Below are positions 1-5,833 of a DNA stretch of 10,253 bases, piece by piece. The position numbers were made by a program, and so were the translations under genes. Each line of letters starts with the position of its first letter. Within the stretch, counting starts at the first letter, position 1. The notes under the pieces were generated by a model. The model saw only the letters and a program-made list of their open reading frames with translations, did no database searches and was not told where the DNA came from. Location of the stretch: contig JAPHRL010000043.1 in assembly GCA_026195755.1 (NCBI GenBank), forward strand, positions 1 through 10,253, read 5' to 3'. This DNA comes from Kangiella sp. (GTDB lineage: Bacteria > Pseudomonadota > Gammaproteobacteria > Enterobacterales > Kangiellaceae).

Positions 1-640
1 CTTTCTGCGCATAAGTTTCGCAAGCCGTTTGAATTTCTGTTGGAACCGAGATAGCCCATTGGTTGTTGTTAATCATGAAGACAACACCAAGGTTCCAGAT
101 GCCAGCCACATTAATGCCTTCATAGAAGTCACCTTCTGAAGTACCGCCTTCACCAATTTCAGTGGCAACCGCACGTTTTTGGCCGCGCATTTGAATCGCT
201 TTGGCAACGCCAGATGCATGAACAATCTGATTAGCAATTGGTACACAGATAGGGAAGTCTTCTTTTGCAACTGAATAATCAGAGCCTGTTTCATCACCGC
301 CCCAGTAAAGTAGGATTTCTTTCATGGTGACGCCGTGTTTTAGCATGGCGCCAGTAGAGCGGTAGTAAGGAATAAGAACATCTTCGGCAGTCATGGCATC
401 GCCATAACCAATGCCGATAGCTTCCTGACCTAATGAAGCAGGGTAGGTACCCATTTTACCAGTACGTTGCAAAGCGTATGCTTTTGCATCAAAAGCACGT
501 AGCAAAGCCATTTCACGGTAAAGTTTACGCATTGTGTCCATATCTTTGGCAAATGCGGGTAGTTTCTGGGTTGGTTTACCCTGAGTATCAAGATACTGGT
601 GGTACTTGATTTCAAAAGAAGCAACAGTTGTAGTCGTCAA
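1..640 (-). CDS. pdhA: Pyruvate dehydrogenase E1 component, alpha subunit (N-terminal part; gene runs off the left edge)
   Basis: This is the alpha subunit of a heterotetrameric, thiamine-pyrophosphate-dependent 2-oxoacid dehydrogenase, most likely pyruvate dehydrogenase (pyruvate to acetyl-CoA with E2 and E3, cytosolic). Only residues 1-213 are in the window. Seen directly: an N-terminal arm, then TYPASLGQEA near residues 78-87, IPYYRSTGAML, and the cofactor motif GEGGTSEGDF starting at residue 163, followed 25 residues after its third position by the Asn run at 191-193 and then QWAISVP. This is the family's GDG-X(24-27)-NN layout, but the Asp that normally binds Mg2+ is Glu164. The start is TTG at 640, because AGGAG lies 9 nt upstream and the next in-frame ATG would remove about 50 residues. 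The beta subunit and E2 would be expected further left. A branched-chain 2-oxoacid dehydrogenase alpha subunit is the main alternative; the QWAISVP context favours the pyruvate type. Confidence 0.88.
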   Translation of the reverse strand, partial: MTTTTVASFEIKYHQYLDTQGKPTQKLPAFAKDMDTMRKLYREMALLRAFDAKAYALQRTGKMGTYPASLGQEAIGIGYGDAMTAEDVLIPYYRSTGAMLKHGVTMKEILLYWGGDETGSDYSVAKEDFPICVPIANQIVHASGVAKAIQMRGQKRAVATEIGEGGTSEGDFYEGINVAGIWNLGVVFMINNNQWAISVPTEIQTACETYAQK

Positions 641-649
641 GGCTACATT

Positions 650-654
650 CTCCT
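650..654 (-). promoter_or_regulatory. Ribosome binding site fixing the TTG start of the E1 alpha gene
   Basis: The minus strand reads TTAGGAGAATGTAGCC and then TTG. AGGAG is a strong Shine-Dalgarno match 9 nt before the TTG at 640. The ATG in between is followed at once by TAG, so it cannot start the gene. Confidence 0.7.
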
Positions 655-666
655 AAGGTTACTGGG

Positions 667-706
667 AAAAAAATTCTGTTCGTTTTAAAGCTCATTGAGC
701 TTTAAA
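667..706 (-). other. Leader hairpin with a displaced U-tract upstream of the E1 alpha gene
   Basis: The minus strand carries TTTAAAGCTC, a 3-nt AAT loop and GAGCTTTAAA (684-706), a perfect 10-bp stem. Ten nucleotides later comes a run of seven T (673-667). The structure lies between the putative promoter and the start codon, so it would be in the 5' leader of the mRNA. The stem is AT-rich and the 10-nt gap is too long for a textbook intrinsic terminator. It may be an attenuator-like element, an mRNA-stabilising hairpin, or neither; the role is inference. Confidence 0.45.
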
Positions 707-752
707 GACTGTTTTCACGCAATCATTTTACTCTTTGATCACAAATAGTCTG

Positions 753-787
753 ATTATACGTGAACTTTCTAGTGTTTCCGTTAACGG
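753..787 (-). promoter_or_regulatory. Candidate promoter of the E1 alpha gene with a palindrome over its -35 region
   Basis: On the minus strand a perfect TATAAT (753-758) sits about 113 nt upstream of the TTG start. No good -35 hexamer lies at 16-18 nt. Instead the perfect 10-bp palindrome CCGTTAACGG (778-787) covers that area; within it TTAACG (779-784) would be a weak -35 at a long 20-nt spacing. A poor -35 with a dyad over it is the usual look of a regulated promoter. This is not the E. coli PdhR operator sequence, and the regulator is unknown. Confidence 0.4.
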
Positions 788-827
788 TTTATGAAGAGTG
801 GTTTTTAGTCAGCCACTTTATAAAATA

Positions 828-847
828 AACTTATTTTTTAATAAGTT
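828..847. repeat. AT-rich inverted repeat (8-bp arms, TTTT spacer)
   Basis: AACTTATT, TTTT and AATAAGTT form a perfect 8-bp stem with a 4-nt loop. No T run follows on either strand, so it is not an obvious terminator. It lies about 70 bp upstream of the candidate -10 of the E1 alpha gene. A repeat this short is expected by chance about once per 10 kb. Confidence 0.35.
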
Positions 848-889
848 AGAGCGTCTGCTCGGCCGTTAATTTGAGCATTCCCATGGTTA

Positions 890-903
890 AAAACAGCTGT
901 TTT
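890..903. repeat. Perfect 14-bp palindrome, possible operator
   Basis: AAAACAGCTGTTTT reads the same on both strands. It lies in non-coding DNA between the cysteine-rich gene and the E1 alpha gene, about 130 bp upstream of the latter's candidate -10. The shape suits a dimeric regulator, but I do not recognise it as the site of a known family, and one 14-bp palindrome in 10 kb is near chance expectation. Confidence 0.3.
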
Positions 904-1093
904 CGGAGGCGATTGTACGGATTTTTAAGCCTTTTGTATAGTAAATGCAGTTCTGACCAGTGAAGCATCAGTTTTGTTGTTGATTGCCCATTTATTGATT
1001 AGTAAATCTTATCTATGAGAATAGGGAATTTTCTAAAATTCAGAGGGTTAGTGGAATGTGACGAGTTGTTATAGCTAGAATAAGTATCCAAAG

Positions 1094-1477
1094 TCATGCC
1101 TTAATATCCATTTCAAAATAGGCGTGTTCTGGGCAGAAAGCTAGGCCTTTAACGCAGTTTTTATTACACTGCTTCCATTTGCAGGTTTCGAAACTTAAGC
1201 CACCATGATTTTGTACCATCAAATCCACTCGGGCTGCTGTAGTTTCAAGCTGTTGCCATTCAGCTTTATCGCTAACTTTGATGCAGATGCCAATTTGATT
1301 GGAGCGGGCGATATCAATATGCCAAAGCTGACCACACTCTGGACATTGGTTCAGCCCAGCCCATTGGGATGGGTTCCAGTCCACTTCATCAAACCCATGA
1401 AGGGGATGTTGAGGAGTATTGCTGATGATTTCATCATCCCCTAACAGGATGTTAGCTAATTCTGAGCATTGACACAT
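1094..1477 (-). CDS. Hypothetical cysteine-rich, probably zinc-binding protein (127 aa)
   Basis: I do not recognise this protein. It begins MCQC (Cys2, Cys4), has a tryptophan-containing DWNPSQWAGLN segment leading into CPECGQLW (Cys45 and Cys48, a zinc-ribbon-like CPxCG knuckle), then an IGICIKV strand with Cys65. It ends in a second cluster, C99-x4-C104-x3-C108-x6-C115-x2-H118. There is no signal peptide or membrane segment, so it is probably cytosolic, with two metal sites or one composite site. The start is ATG at 1477; its ribosome binding site is weak. It is divergent from pepN, and 453 bp separate its stop from the E1 alpha start, so it is probably monocistronic. The coding call rests on the ordered Cys motifs; the opposite-strand ORF at 1205-1444 has none. 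The small size and single CPxCG motif recall some cytosolic immunity-type proteins (for example the Imm27 style), but no toxin gene is nearby and this is only a loose resemblance. Confidence 0.72.
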   Translation of the reverse strand: MCQCSELANILLGDDEIISNTPQHPLHGFDEVDWNPSQWAGLNQCPECGQLWHIDIARSNQIGICIKVSDKAEWQQLETTAARVDLMVQNHGGLSFETCKWKQCNKNCVKGLAFCPEHAYFEMDIKA

Positions 1478-1517
1478 AAACGAGGTTCTGTTGGTAAGTT
1501 TGTTTTTGGCGAAGTCT

Positions 1518-1549
1518 TTTATATCGGATAGTTTGCATGATTGCTACAA
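1518..1549 (-). promoter_or_regulatory. Weak candidate promoter of the cysteine-rich gene
   Basis: The minus strand has TTGTAG (1544-1549) and, 18 nt on, GATATA (1520-1525), which overlaps TATAAA (1518-1523). The -10 lies about 40 nt upstream of the ATG at 1477. The -35 overlaps the -10 of the divergent pepN promoter, so the two genes may compete for polymerase. Matches are modest. Confidence 0.3.
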
Positions 1550-1550
1550 T
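1542..1550 (+). promoter_or_regulatory. Extended -10 promoter of pepN
   Basis: TGCTACAAT fits the extended -10 pattern TGn-TATAAT with one mismatch. It would start transcription near 1557, about 45 nt before the pepN ATG. The -35 at 17-nt spacing is poor, as is common for extended -10 promoters. It is the only good sigma-70 match in the 123-bp divergent region. Confidence 0.5.
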
Positions 1551-1600
1551 AACGACACTTTACTTTAGCAAAACTATTGGACTTCTAACTAAGAGCATTT

Positions 1601-4267
1601 ATGAAAACCAGTGATAGCATCCCAGTAAAATACCGCAAAGATTACAAGCCTTCTACATTCTTAATTGGTGATACACGTTTGAATTTTGAGTTGTTTGATG
1701 ATTATGCAATGGTCACGGCTCGTTTAAATTTAGAGGCTAATCCTGGTGCCGATCCATCTGACAGTTTGGTGCTGGATGGTGAAGAGTTGGAATTGCTGGA
1801 AATTGCTATTAATGGTCACAAGTTAGAACAGTCTCAATACGAGACTGATACTGAGCAGTTGACTGTTTGGCTGGATAAGATACCCCAACTAGAGTATCAG
1901 CACAGTCCTTTTGAGTTGACTACTAAGGTCAAAGTTTATCCGGACAGAAATACCAGCCTTGAAGGCTTGTATTTGTCGAGTGGTAAATTTTGTACCCAAT
2001 GCGAAGCCGAAGGTTTTCGTAAAATCACCTATTATTTAGACCGCCCAGATGTGATGAGTGTTTTCACTGTTCGGATTGAAGCCGACAAGCAGAAATATCC
2101 TCACTTGCTTTCTAACGGCAATCAAATTGAAAGGGGCAAATTAGCCAGTGGCAGGCATTATGCTATTTGGCATGACCCTTTTCGCAAGCCGAGTTACTTG
2201 TTCGCATTATGTGCTGGTGATTATGATTTATTGGAAGATAAGTATAGCACGCGTTCAGGACGTGAGATTAAACTCGAAATCTATGTAGATAAAGACAAAC
2301 TTGAACAATGTCATCATGCTATGCAATCCCTTAAAAAGGCAATGTCATGGGATGAGCAGGTGTTTGGGCTTGAGTATGACTTGGACACCTACATGATTGT
2401 TGCCGTCGGTGACTTCAATATGGGGGCTATGGAAAACAAAGGACTCAATATCTTTAATACCAAGTATGTTCTGGCACACCCTGAAACGGCAACTGATCAG
2501 GACTTTGAAGATGTCGAAGCGGTTATCGCGCATGAGTACTTCCATAATTGGACCGGAAATCGAGTCACTTGCCGCGACTGGTTTCAGCTGAGCTTGAAAG
2601 AAGGATTAACGGTTTTTCGTGATCAGCAGTTTACTGCTGATCAAACCGATCATGCGGTTAAGCGAATTGAGGATGTCAAAGTCATTCGCTCGCATCAGTT
2701 TGCTGAAGATGCAGGGCCAATGGCGCACCCGATCCGCCCTGACAGCTATATCGAGATGAATAACTTCTATACGGTGACTGTGTACAATAAAGGTGCCGAA
2801 GTGATTCGCATGTATCACACTTTGTTAGGCGCTGATGGTTTCCGTCGTGGAATGGATTTATATTTTGAGCGCCATGATGGGCAGGCAGTCACTTGCGAAG
2901 ACTTTGTCAGCGCCATGGAAGATGCTAACGACTATGATTTAAAACAGTTTAGGCGGTGGTATTCGCAATCGGGTACGCCGGAAGTAACGATTTCCAGCGA
3001 GTATGATGAACTGCATAAAAAGCTGACTCTTCACGTTAAACAATCGTGCTCAGATACACCGGGCCAATCAAATAAACAGCCTTTCCACATTCCATTGAGA
3101 CTTGGGCTTCTGGATGAAAAGGGTGATGATTTACCGCTTCAGTTGGCAACAAAAACCGAACAGTTAAGCGGAGATATTTTGCATGTTACTCAAGCCGAGC
3201 AATCGTTTGAGTTTATGAATGTTGCTCACAAGCCTATCTTGTCATTGTTGAGAAACTTCTCAGCGCCTATTCGACTGCATTATGACTATAACGACCATGA
3301 TTTAGCCTTTTTGTATGCGCATGATAATGATCCCTTTAATCGATGGGAGGCGGGGCAGCGTTTGTTTGCTCGAGTCATCTGGCAATTGTGCGCCGAGCAA
3401 GAAGCGGGGGAGCCAATGCAGTTCCCATTACATCTAATCAATGCAACACAAAGTCTGTTGTCTGATGAATCGCTTGACGGTCGTTATAAAGCACTGGCTT
3501 TAAGCTTGCCTGATATCAAAGCACTGATTGAAGACGTTGATCAGGTTAATCTAGATCACTTAATTAACGCTCATAACTTCCTGAAAAAACAGCTCGCCAG
3601 TCATCTTGAAATGGATTGGTTGGTTCACTATCAAGCCAACCACCATACTGGCGGCTTCAAACAGGATAAAGCGTCTATTGGCAAGCGGGCTTACGCGCGG
3701 ATTTGCCTGAGTTACTTGGTTGCTTTGGATAAATCAAAAGCCTATGACCTGGCGGTGAGTCAGCTGCTTAATAGTAACAACATGACCGATGCGGAAACTG
3801 CACTTCAATTGCTTATGCATTCCAATTATGAGCAGAAACAACAATTAGCTGATGATTTTTACCAGACATGGCAAAATGAAGACTTAGTGGTTAATAAGTG
3901 GCTCATGGCGCAAGCTACTGACCCTACAGACTCAACTATTGAGCGAGTAGAGTCTTTAATCGAGCACCCTGCATTCGACGTTAAAAATCCTAATAAAGTT
4001 AGGGCTGTGGTGGGAGCTTTTGCTGGGTCGAACTTACCCCAGTTTCATCGTAAAGACGGGCAGGGCTATGTTTTTCTGGCCGAACAGATTAAAAGGTTGT
4101 ATAGCGTTAACCCACAAACAGCAGCACGCTTAACGGGTGCTTTCAATCGTTGGAAAAAGTTTGATGATGAGCGTCAACGCTTGATGTGTGAACAATTACA
4201 GGGTATTTTGCAACTGCCTGATCTGTCCAAAGATGTTTATGAAATAGCAAGCAAGGCTTTGGGTTGA
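1601..4267 (+). CDS. pepN: Aminopeptidase N (M1 family zinc metallopeptidase)
   Basis: PepN is a cytosolic zinc exopeptidase that removes N-terminal residues from peptides in the last steps of protein turnover. At 888 aa it is close to E. coli PepN (870 aa), and its landmarks align with a constant +14 offset: CTQCE at 131-135 (S1 site, E. coli Gln119/Glu121), GAMEN at 275-279 (N-terminus binding), the zinc motif HEYFH at 311-315 with the third ligand Glu334 (HExxH-x18-E; Glu312 is the general base), and Tyr395 in VYNKGAEV, the transition-state stabiliser. The all-helical C-terminal domain follows to the end, with no frameshift. The ATG at 1601 is preceded by a weak TAAGAG Shine-Dalgarno and the extended -10 box at 1542-1550. 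The zinc-ribbon gene starts 32 nt after the stop and is probably co-transcribed. All catalytic residues are present, so it should be active. Confidence 0.97.
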   Translation: MKTSDSIPVKYRKDYKPSTFLIGDTRLNFELFDDYAMVTARLNLEANPGADPSDSLVLDGEELELLEIAINGHKLEQSQYETDTEQLTVWLDKIPQLEYQHSPFELTTKVKVYPDRNTSLEGLYLSSGKFCTQCEAEGFRKITYYLDRPDVMSVFTVRIEADKQKYPHLLSNGNQIERGKLASGRHYAIWHDPFRKPSYLFALCAGDYDLLEDKYSTRSGREIKLEIYVDKDKLEQCHHAMQSLKKAMSWDEQVFGLEYDLDTYMIVAVGDFNMGAMENKGLNIFNTKYVLAHPETATDQDFEDVEAVIAHEYFHNWTGNRVTCRDWFQLSLKEGLTVFRDQQFTADQTDHAVKRIEDVKVIRSHQFAEDAGPMAHPIRPDSYIEMNNFYTVTVYNKGAEVIRMYHTLLGADGFRRGMDLYFERHDGQAVTCEDFVSAMEDANDYDLKQFRRWYSQSGTPEVTISSEYDELHKKLTLHVKQSCSDTPGQSNKQPFHIPLRLGLLDEKGDDLPLQLATKTEQLSGDILHVTQAEQSFEFMNVAHKPILSLLRNFSAPIRLHYDYNDHDLAFLYAHDNDPFNRWEAGQRLFARVIWQLCAEQEAGEPMQFPLHLINATQSLLSDESLDGRYKALALSLPDIKALIEDVDQVNLDHLINAHNFLKKQLASHLEMDWLVHYQANHHTGGFKQDKASIGKRAYARICLSYLVALDKSKAYDLAVSQLLNSNNMTDAETALQLLMHSNYEQKQQLADDFYQTWQNEDLVVNKWLMAQATDPTDSTIERVESLIEHPAFDVKNPNKVRAVVGAFAGSNLPQFHRKDGQGYVFLAEQIKRLYSVNPQTAARLTGAFNRWKKFDDERQRLMCEQLQGILQLPDLSKDVYEIASKALG

Positions 4268-4299
4268 TTCAATTTAATCGAAAAGAGTAAAAGTGAGTT

Positions 4300-4623
4300 A
4301 TGTCAATTATCAGTTGTATTGTGTGTGGTAAGCGAATTTCGAGCAAATCAGAAGTGTGTACGCATTGTGGTGCTGTACTCAAAGGCACGAGTGAAGAGCA
4401 ATTAGAGCGTGCGGTTCATATCCAGAGAATAAAGCGTAACCGTCGCCTGCAGAGCTTTTCATTCATTGCCATTTTACTTTTTGCGGCAGGGTTTTTGTTG
4501 AAGTTCGCCCACCCTGAAAGTAATGCTGAGCTGTGGGTACTGGCCTCTCATTATATGATTGCTGCTGGTTTTATTGGCTATATTGCATTACGAGTTTGGA
4601 TAATGTTCAATAAAAAGAAATAG
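4300..4623 (+). CDS. Small zinc-ribbon membrane protein of unknown function (107 aa)
   Basis: The N-terminus has a four-cysteine zinc ribbon, C6-x2-C9 (CIVCGK) and C20-x2-C23 (CTHCGA), of the type found in zinc-ribbon proteins of the 'CPxCGxxI...CPxCG' kind. A charged linker with RIKRNRR at 43-49 follows. Then come two predicted membrane helices, about 52-69 (FSFIAILLFAAGFLLKF) and 79-103, and a lysine-rich tail. Positive charges on both flanks suggest a helical hairpin with the ribbon and both termini in the cytosol. The start is ATG with a purine-rich AAAAGTGAG upstream, 32 nt after pepN, and asd begins 58 nt downstream, so it sits in a tight same-strand row. Similar small zinc-ribbon/two-helix proteins occur in other gammaproteobacteria without known function. 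Rubredoxin-like electron transfer is unlikely, since the spacing is that of a structural ribbon. Confidence 0.85.
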   Translation: MSIISCIVCGKRISSKSEVCTHCGAVLKGTSEEQLERAVHIQRIKRNRRLQSFSFIAILLFAAGFLLKFAHPESNAELWVLASHYMIAAGFIGYIALRVWIMFNKKK

Positions 4624-4670
4624 TTACCTTTGTTTTCTAGATTCCATATGAATTCCTTTTTGGTACCTTC

Positions 4671-4676
4671 GGAGAG
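4671..4676 (+). promoter_or_regulatory. Ribosome binding site supporting the TTG start of asd
   Basis: GGAGAG ends 5 nt before TTG at 4682. The TTG begins MKKVNVVIVGATGAVG, the expected N-terminus of the NADP-binding fold, and no ATG upstream is in frame with it at a sensible distance. Confidence 0.7.
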
Positions 4677-4681
4677 CTAAT

Positions 4682-5701
4682 TTGAAAAAAGTAAATGTTG
4701 TCATCGTCGGCGCTACAGGTGCTGTCGGTGTTACTATTCGTGAGATCCTGGAAGAGCGTGATTTTCCAGTTGAGAATTTGTACTTGCTCGCTAGCGAGCG
4801 TTCAGCTGGTGAGCGCGTGATGTTTAAGGGTAAGTCTGTTCGCGTTGAAAACCTTGCGGAGTTTGACTTTTCAAAGGCTGATATCGGCTTATTCTCCGCA
4901 GGTGGTGACATCTCTGCCGAATATGCTCCTAAAGCTGCGGAGGCTGGCTGTGTGGTGATCGATAATACCTCCCACTTTCGTTATGAGGACGATATTCCGT
5001 TAGTCATAGCTGAAGTCAATCCTGAGCGAATTGCAGACTATAAAAATCGTGGCATTATCGCTAATCCGAATTGCTCTACTATGCAGTTATTAGTTGCGTT
5101 GAAACCCATTCAGGATGATGTGGGAATTGAGCATATCAATGTCTGTACTTATCAAGCTGTCTCAGGGTCTGGTCACAAAGCGGTAGAAGAACTGGCCAGT
5201 CAAACGGCTGAACTTCTAAACGGACGTGAAGCAATCAGTAAAGTTTATGATAAGCAGATTGCTTTTAACGTACTGCCTAATATCGACAAGGTCCAGGATA
5301 ATGGTTACACCAAAGAGGAAATGAAGATTGTATGGGAAACCCATAAAATCTTTGAAGATCCTACTATTGGCGTTAGTCCTACTGCAGTGCGTGTGCCAGT
5401 TTTTTATGGACACTCTGAAGCTGTACATATAAAAACACGTGTACCACTTGACGTTGAGCAAGCTAGATTTTTATTAAAAAGTGCTGCAGGTGTTACAGTG
5501 GTCGATGATATGAGTCAGTTAGATTATGCGACTCCTGTGACTCATGCCAGTGGCAAAGATGATGTGTTTGTTAGCCGTATACGTCAGGATGTTGGGATGG
5601 GAAATGGCCTCGCCATGTGGGTCGTTTCGGATAATGTTCGCAAAGGTGCGGCATTGAACACAGTTCAAATTGCTGAAATACTTGTAAAAAAATACTTATA
5701 A
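4682..5701 (+). CDS. asd: Aspartate-semialdehyde dehydrogenase
   Basis: Asd reduces L-4-aspartyl phosphate to L-aspartate 4-semialdehyde with NADPH, the branch point to lysine/diaminopimelate, threonine and methionine; it is cytosolic. The 339-aa protein is full length. The Rossmann motif GATGAVG is at residues 10-16. The catalytic cysteine is Cys131 in NPNCSTMQ, the substrate-binding loop is QAVSGSGHK, and the acid/base histidine is His244 in RVPVFYGHSE (Arg237 binds substrate). Lack of the insertions typical of the E. coli-type enzyme, plus the SGSG and NPNCSTMQ sequences, place it with the Pseudomonas Asd2/Vibrio-type short enzymes; that subclass assignment is from memory. It starts at TTG with a good GGAGAG. 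The neighbour fimV is 132 nt downstream, as in other gammaproteobacteria. No lysine riboswitch fits in the 58-nt upstream gap. Confidence 0.96.
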   Translation: MKKVNVVIVGATGAVGVTIREILEERDFPVENLYLLASERSAGERVMFKGKSVRVENLAEFDFSKADIGLFSAGGDISAEYAPKAAEAGCVVIDNTSHFRYEDDIPLVIAEVNPERIADYKNRGIIANPNCSTMQLLVALKPIQDDVGIEHINVCTYQAVSGSGHKAVEELASQTAELLNGREAISKVYDKQIAFNVLPNIDKVQDNGYTKEEMKIVWETHKIFEDPTIGVSPTAVRVPVFYGHSEAVHIKTRVPLDVEQARFLLKSAAGVTVVDDMSQLDYATPVTHASGKDDVFVSRIRQDVGMGNGLAMWVVSDNVRKGAALNTVQIAEILVKKYL

Positions 5702-5716
5702 CTGCAAAATTAGTAC

Positions 5717-5751
5717 TTAACAATAGCTAACTTAAAGTATATTCTTAAGTT
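5717..5751 (+). promoter_or_regulatory. Candidate fimV promoter with an inverted repeat over its -10
   Basis: TTAACA (5717-5722), a 17-nt spacer and TATTCT (5740-5745) resemble a sigma-70 promoter. The inverted repeat AACTTAA (5729-5735) and TTAAGTT (5745-5751) spans the -10, which would suit an operator, though the arms are short and AT-rich. The leader to the fimV ATG would be about 80 nt. Confidence 0.4.
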
Positions 5752-5784
5752 CCATATTCAAAATGCCGCCAAGCATGCATGTCG

Positions 5785-5811
5785 TTGGCTTTTGGGTGGG
5801 AATTCTATTAT
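5785..5811 (+). promoter_or_regulatory. Second, weaker candidate fimV promoter
   Basis: TTGGCT (5785-5790) and TATTAT (5806-5811) are 15 nt apart, shorter than ideal. The start site would fall just before the AGGGAGA Shine-Dalgarno of fimV (about 5822-5828). It competes with the upstream candidate, and I cannot choose between them by eye. Confidence 0.22.
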
Positions 5812-5833
5812 GGGTATTTAAGAGGGAGAACTT

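Larger units (their letters stand above)
641..1093. other. 453-bp intergenic region upstream of the E1 alpha gene
   Basis: No convincing gene lies here. It holds the Shine-Dalgarno, leader hairpin and candidate promoter of the E1 alpha gene (641-787), an AT-rich hairpin at 828-847 and a 14-bp palindrome at 890-903. The part from about 905 to 1093, downstream of the stop of the cysteine-rich gene, shows nothing I can name, including no clear terminator for that gene. A 26-codon ORF from an ATG at 883 has no ribosome binding site. Confidence 0.6.

Noticed and set aside
73..624. Two minus-strand ORFs (73-297 and 430-624) in the E1 alpha region
   Set aside because: They are out of frame with the E1 alpha reading frame, which runs unbroken from 640 to the left edge with family motifs throughout.
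883..963. 26-codon ORF in the intergenic region (MVKNSCFRRRLYGFLSLLYS...)
   Set aside because: No ribosome binding site, no promoter at a useful distance, and no recognisable composition; short ORFs like this are frequent by chance.
641..1093. Riboswitch or small RNA gene in the long intergenic region
   Set aside because: I looked for a thiamine-pyrophosphate riboswitch (CTGAGA and related boxes) because of the thiamine-dependent enzyme downstream and saw none. The hairpins present do not form a known aptamer.
1205..1444. 79-aa plus-strand ORF opposite the cysteine-rich gene
   Set aside because: It is antisense to a frame with ordered CxxC motifs, has no Shine-Dalgarno and no domain features; it is a shadow.
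4636..4667. Polylinker-like cluster of restriction sites (TCTAGA, CATATG, GAATTC, GGTACC) just before asd
   Set aside because: It looks like a cloning site, but it is continuous with native-looking genes on both sides, ends in the asd Shine-Dalgarno, and no vector sequence is present. Chance AT-rich palindromes are the simplest account.
4786..4799. Perfect 14-bp palindrome GCTCGCTAGCGAGC inside asd
   Set aside because: It lies in ordinary coding sequence (LLASER) and about 0.6 such palindromes are expected per 10 kb.
4624..4911. 95-aa minus-strand ORF over the start of asd
   Set aside because: It overlaps the certain asd coding sequence and its Ser/Pro/Arg-rich translation is typical of an antisense shadow.
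5768..5793. Possible terminator GCCAA ... TTGGC followed by TTTT between asd and fimV
   Set aside because: The stem has only 5 bp with a 12-nt loop and the T run is four long, too weak to call.
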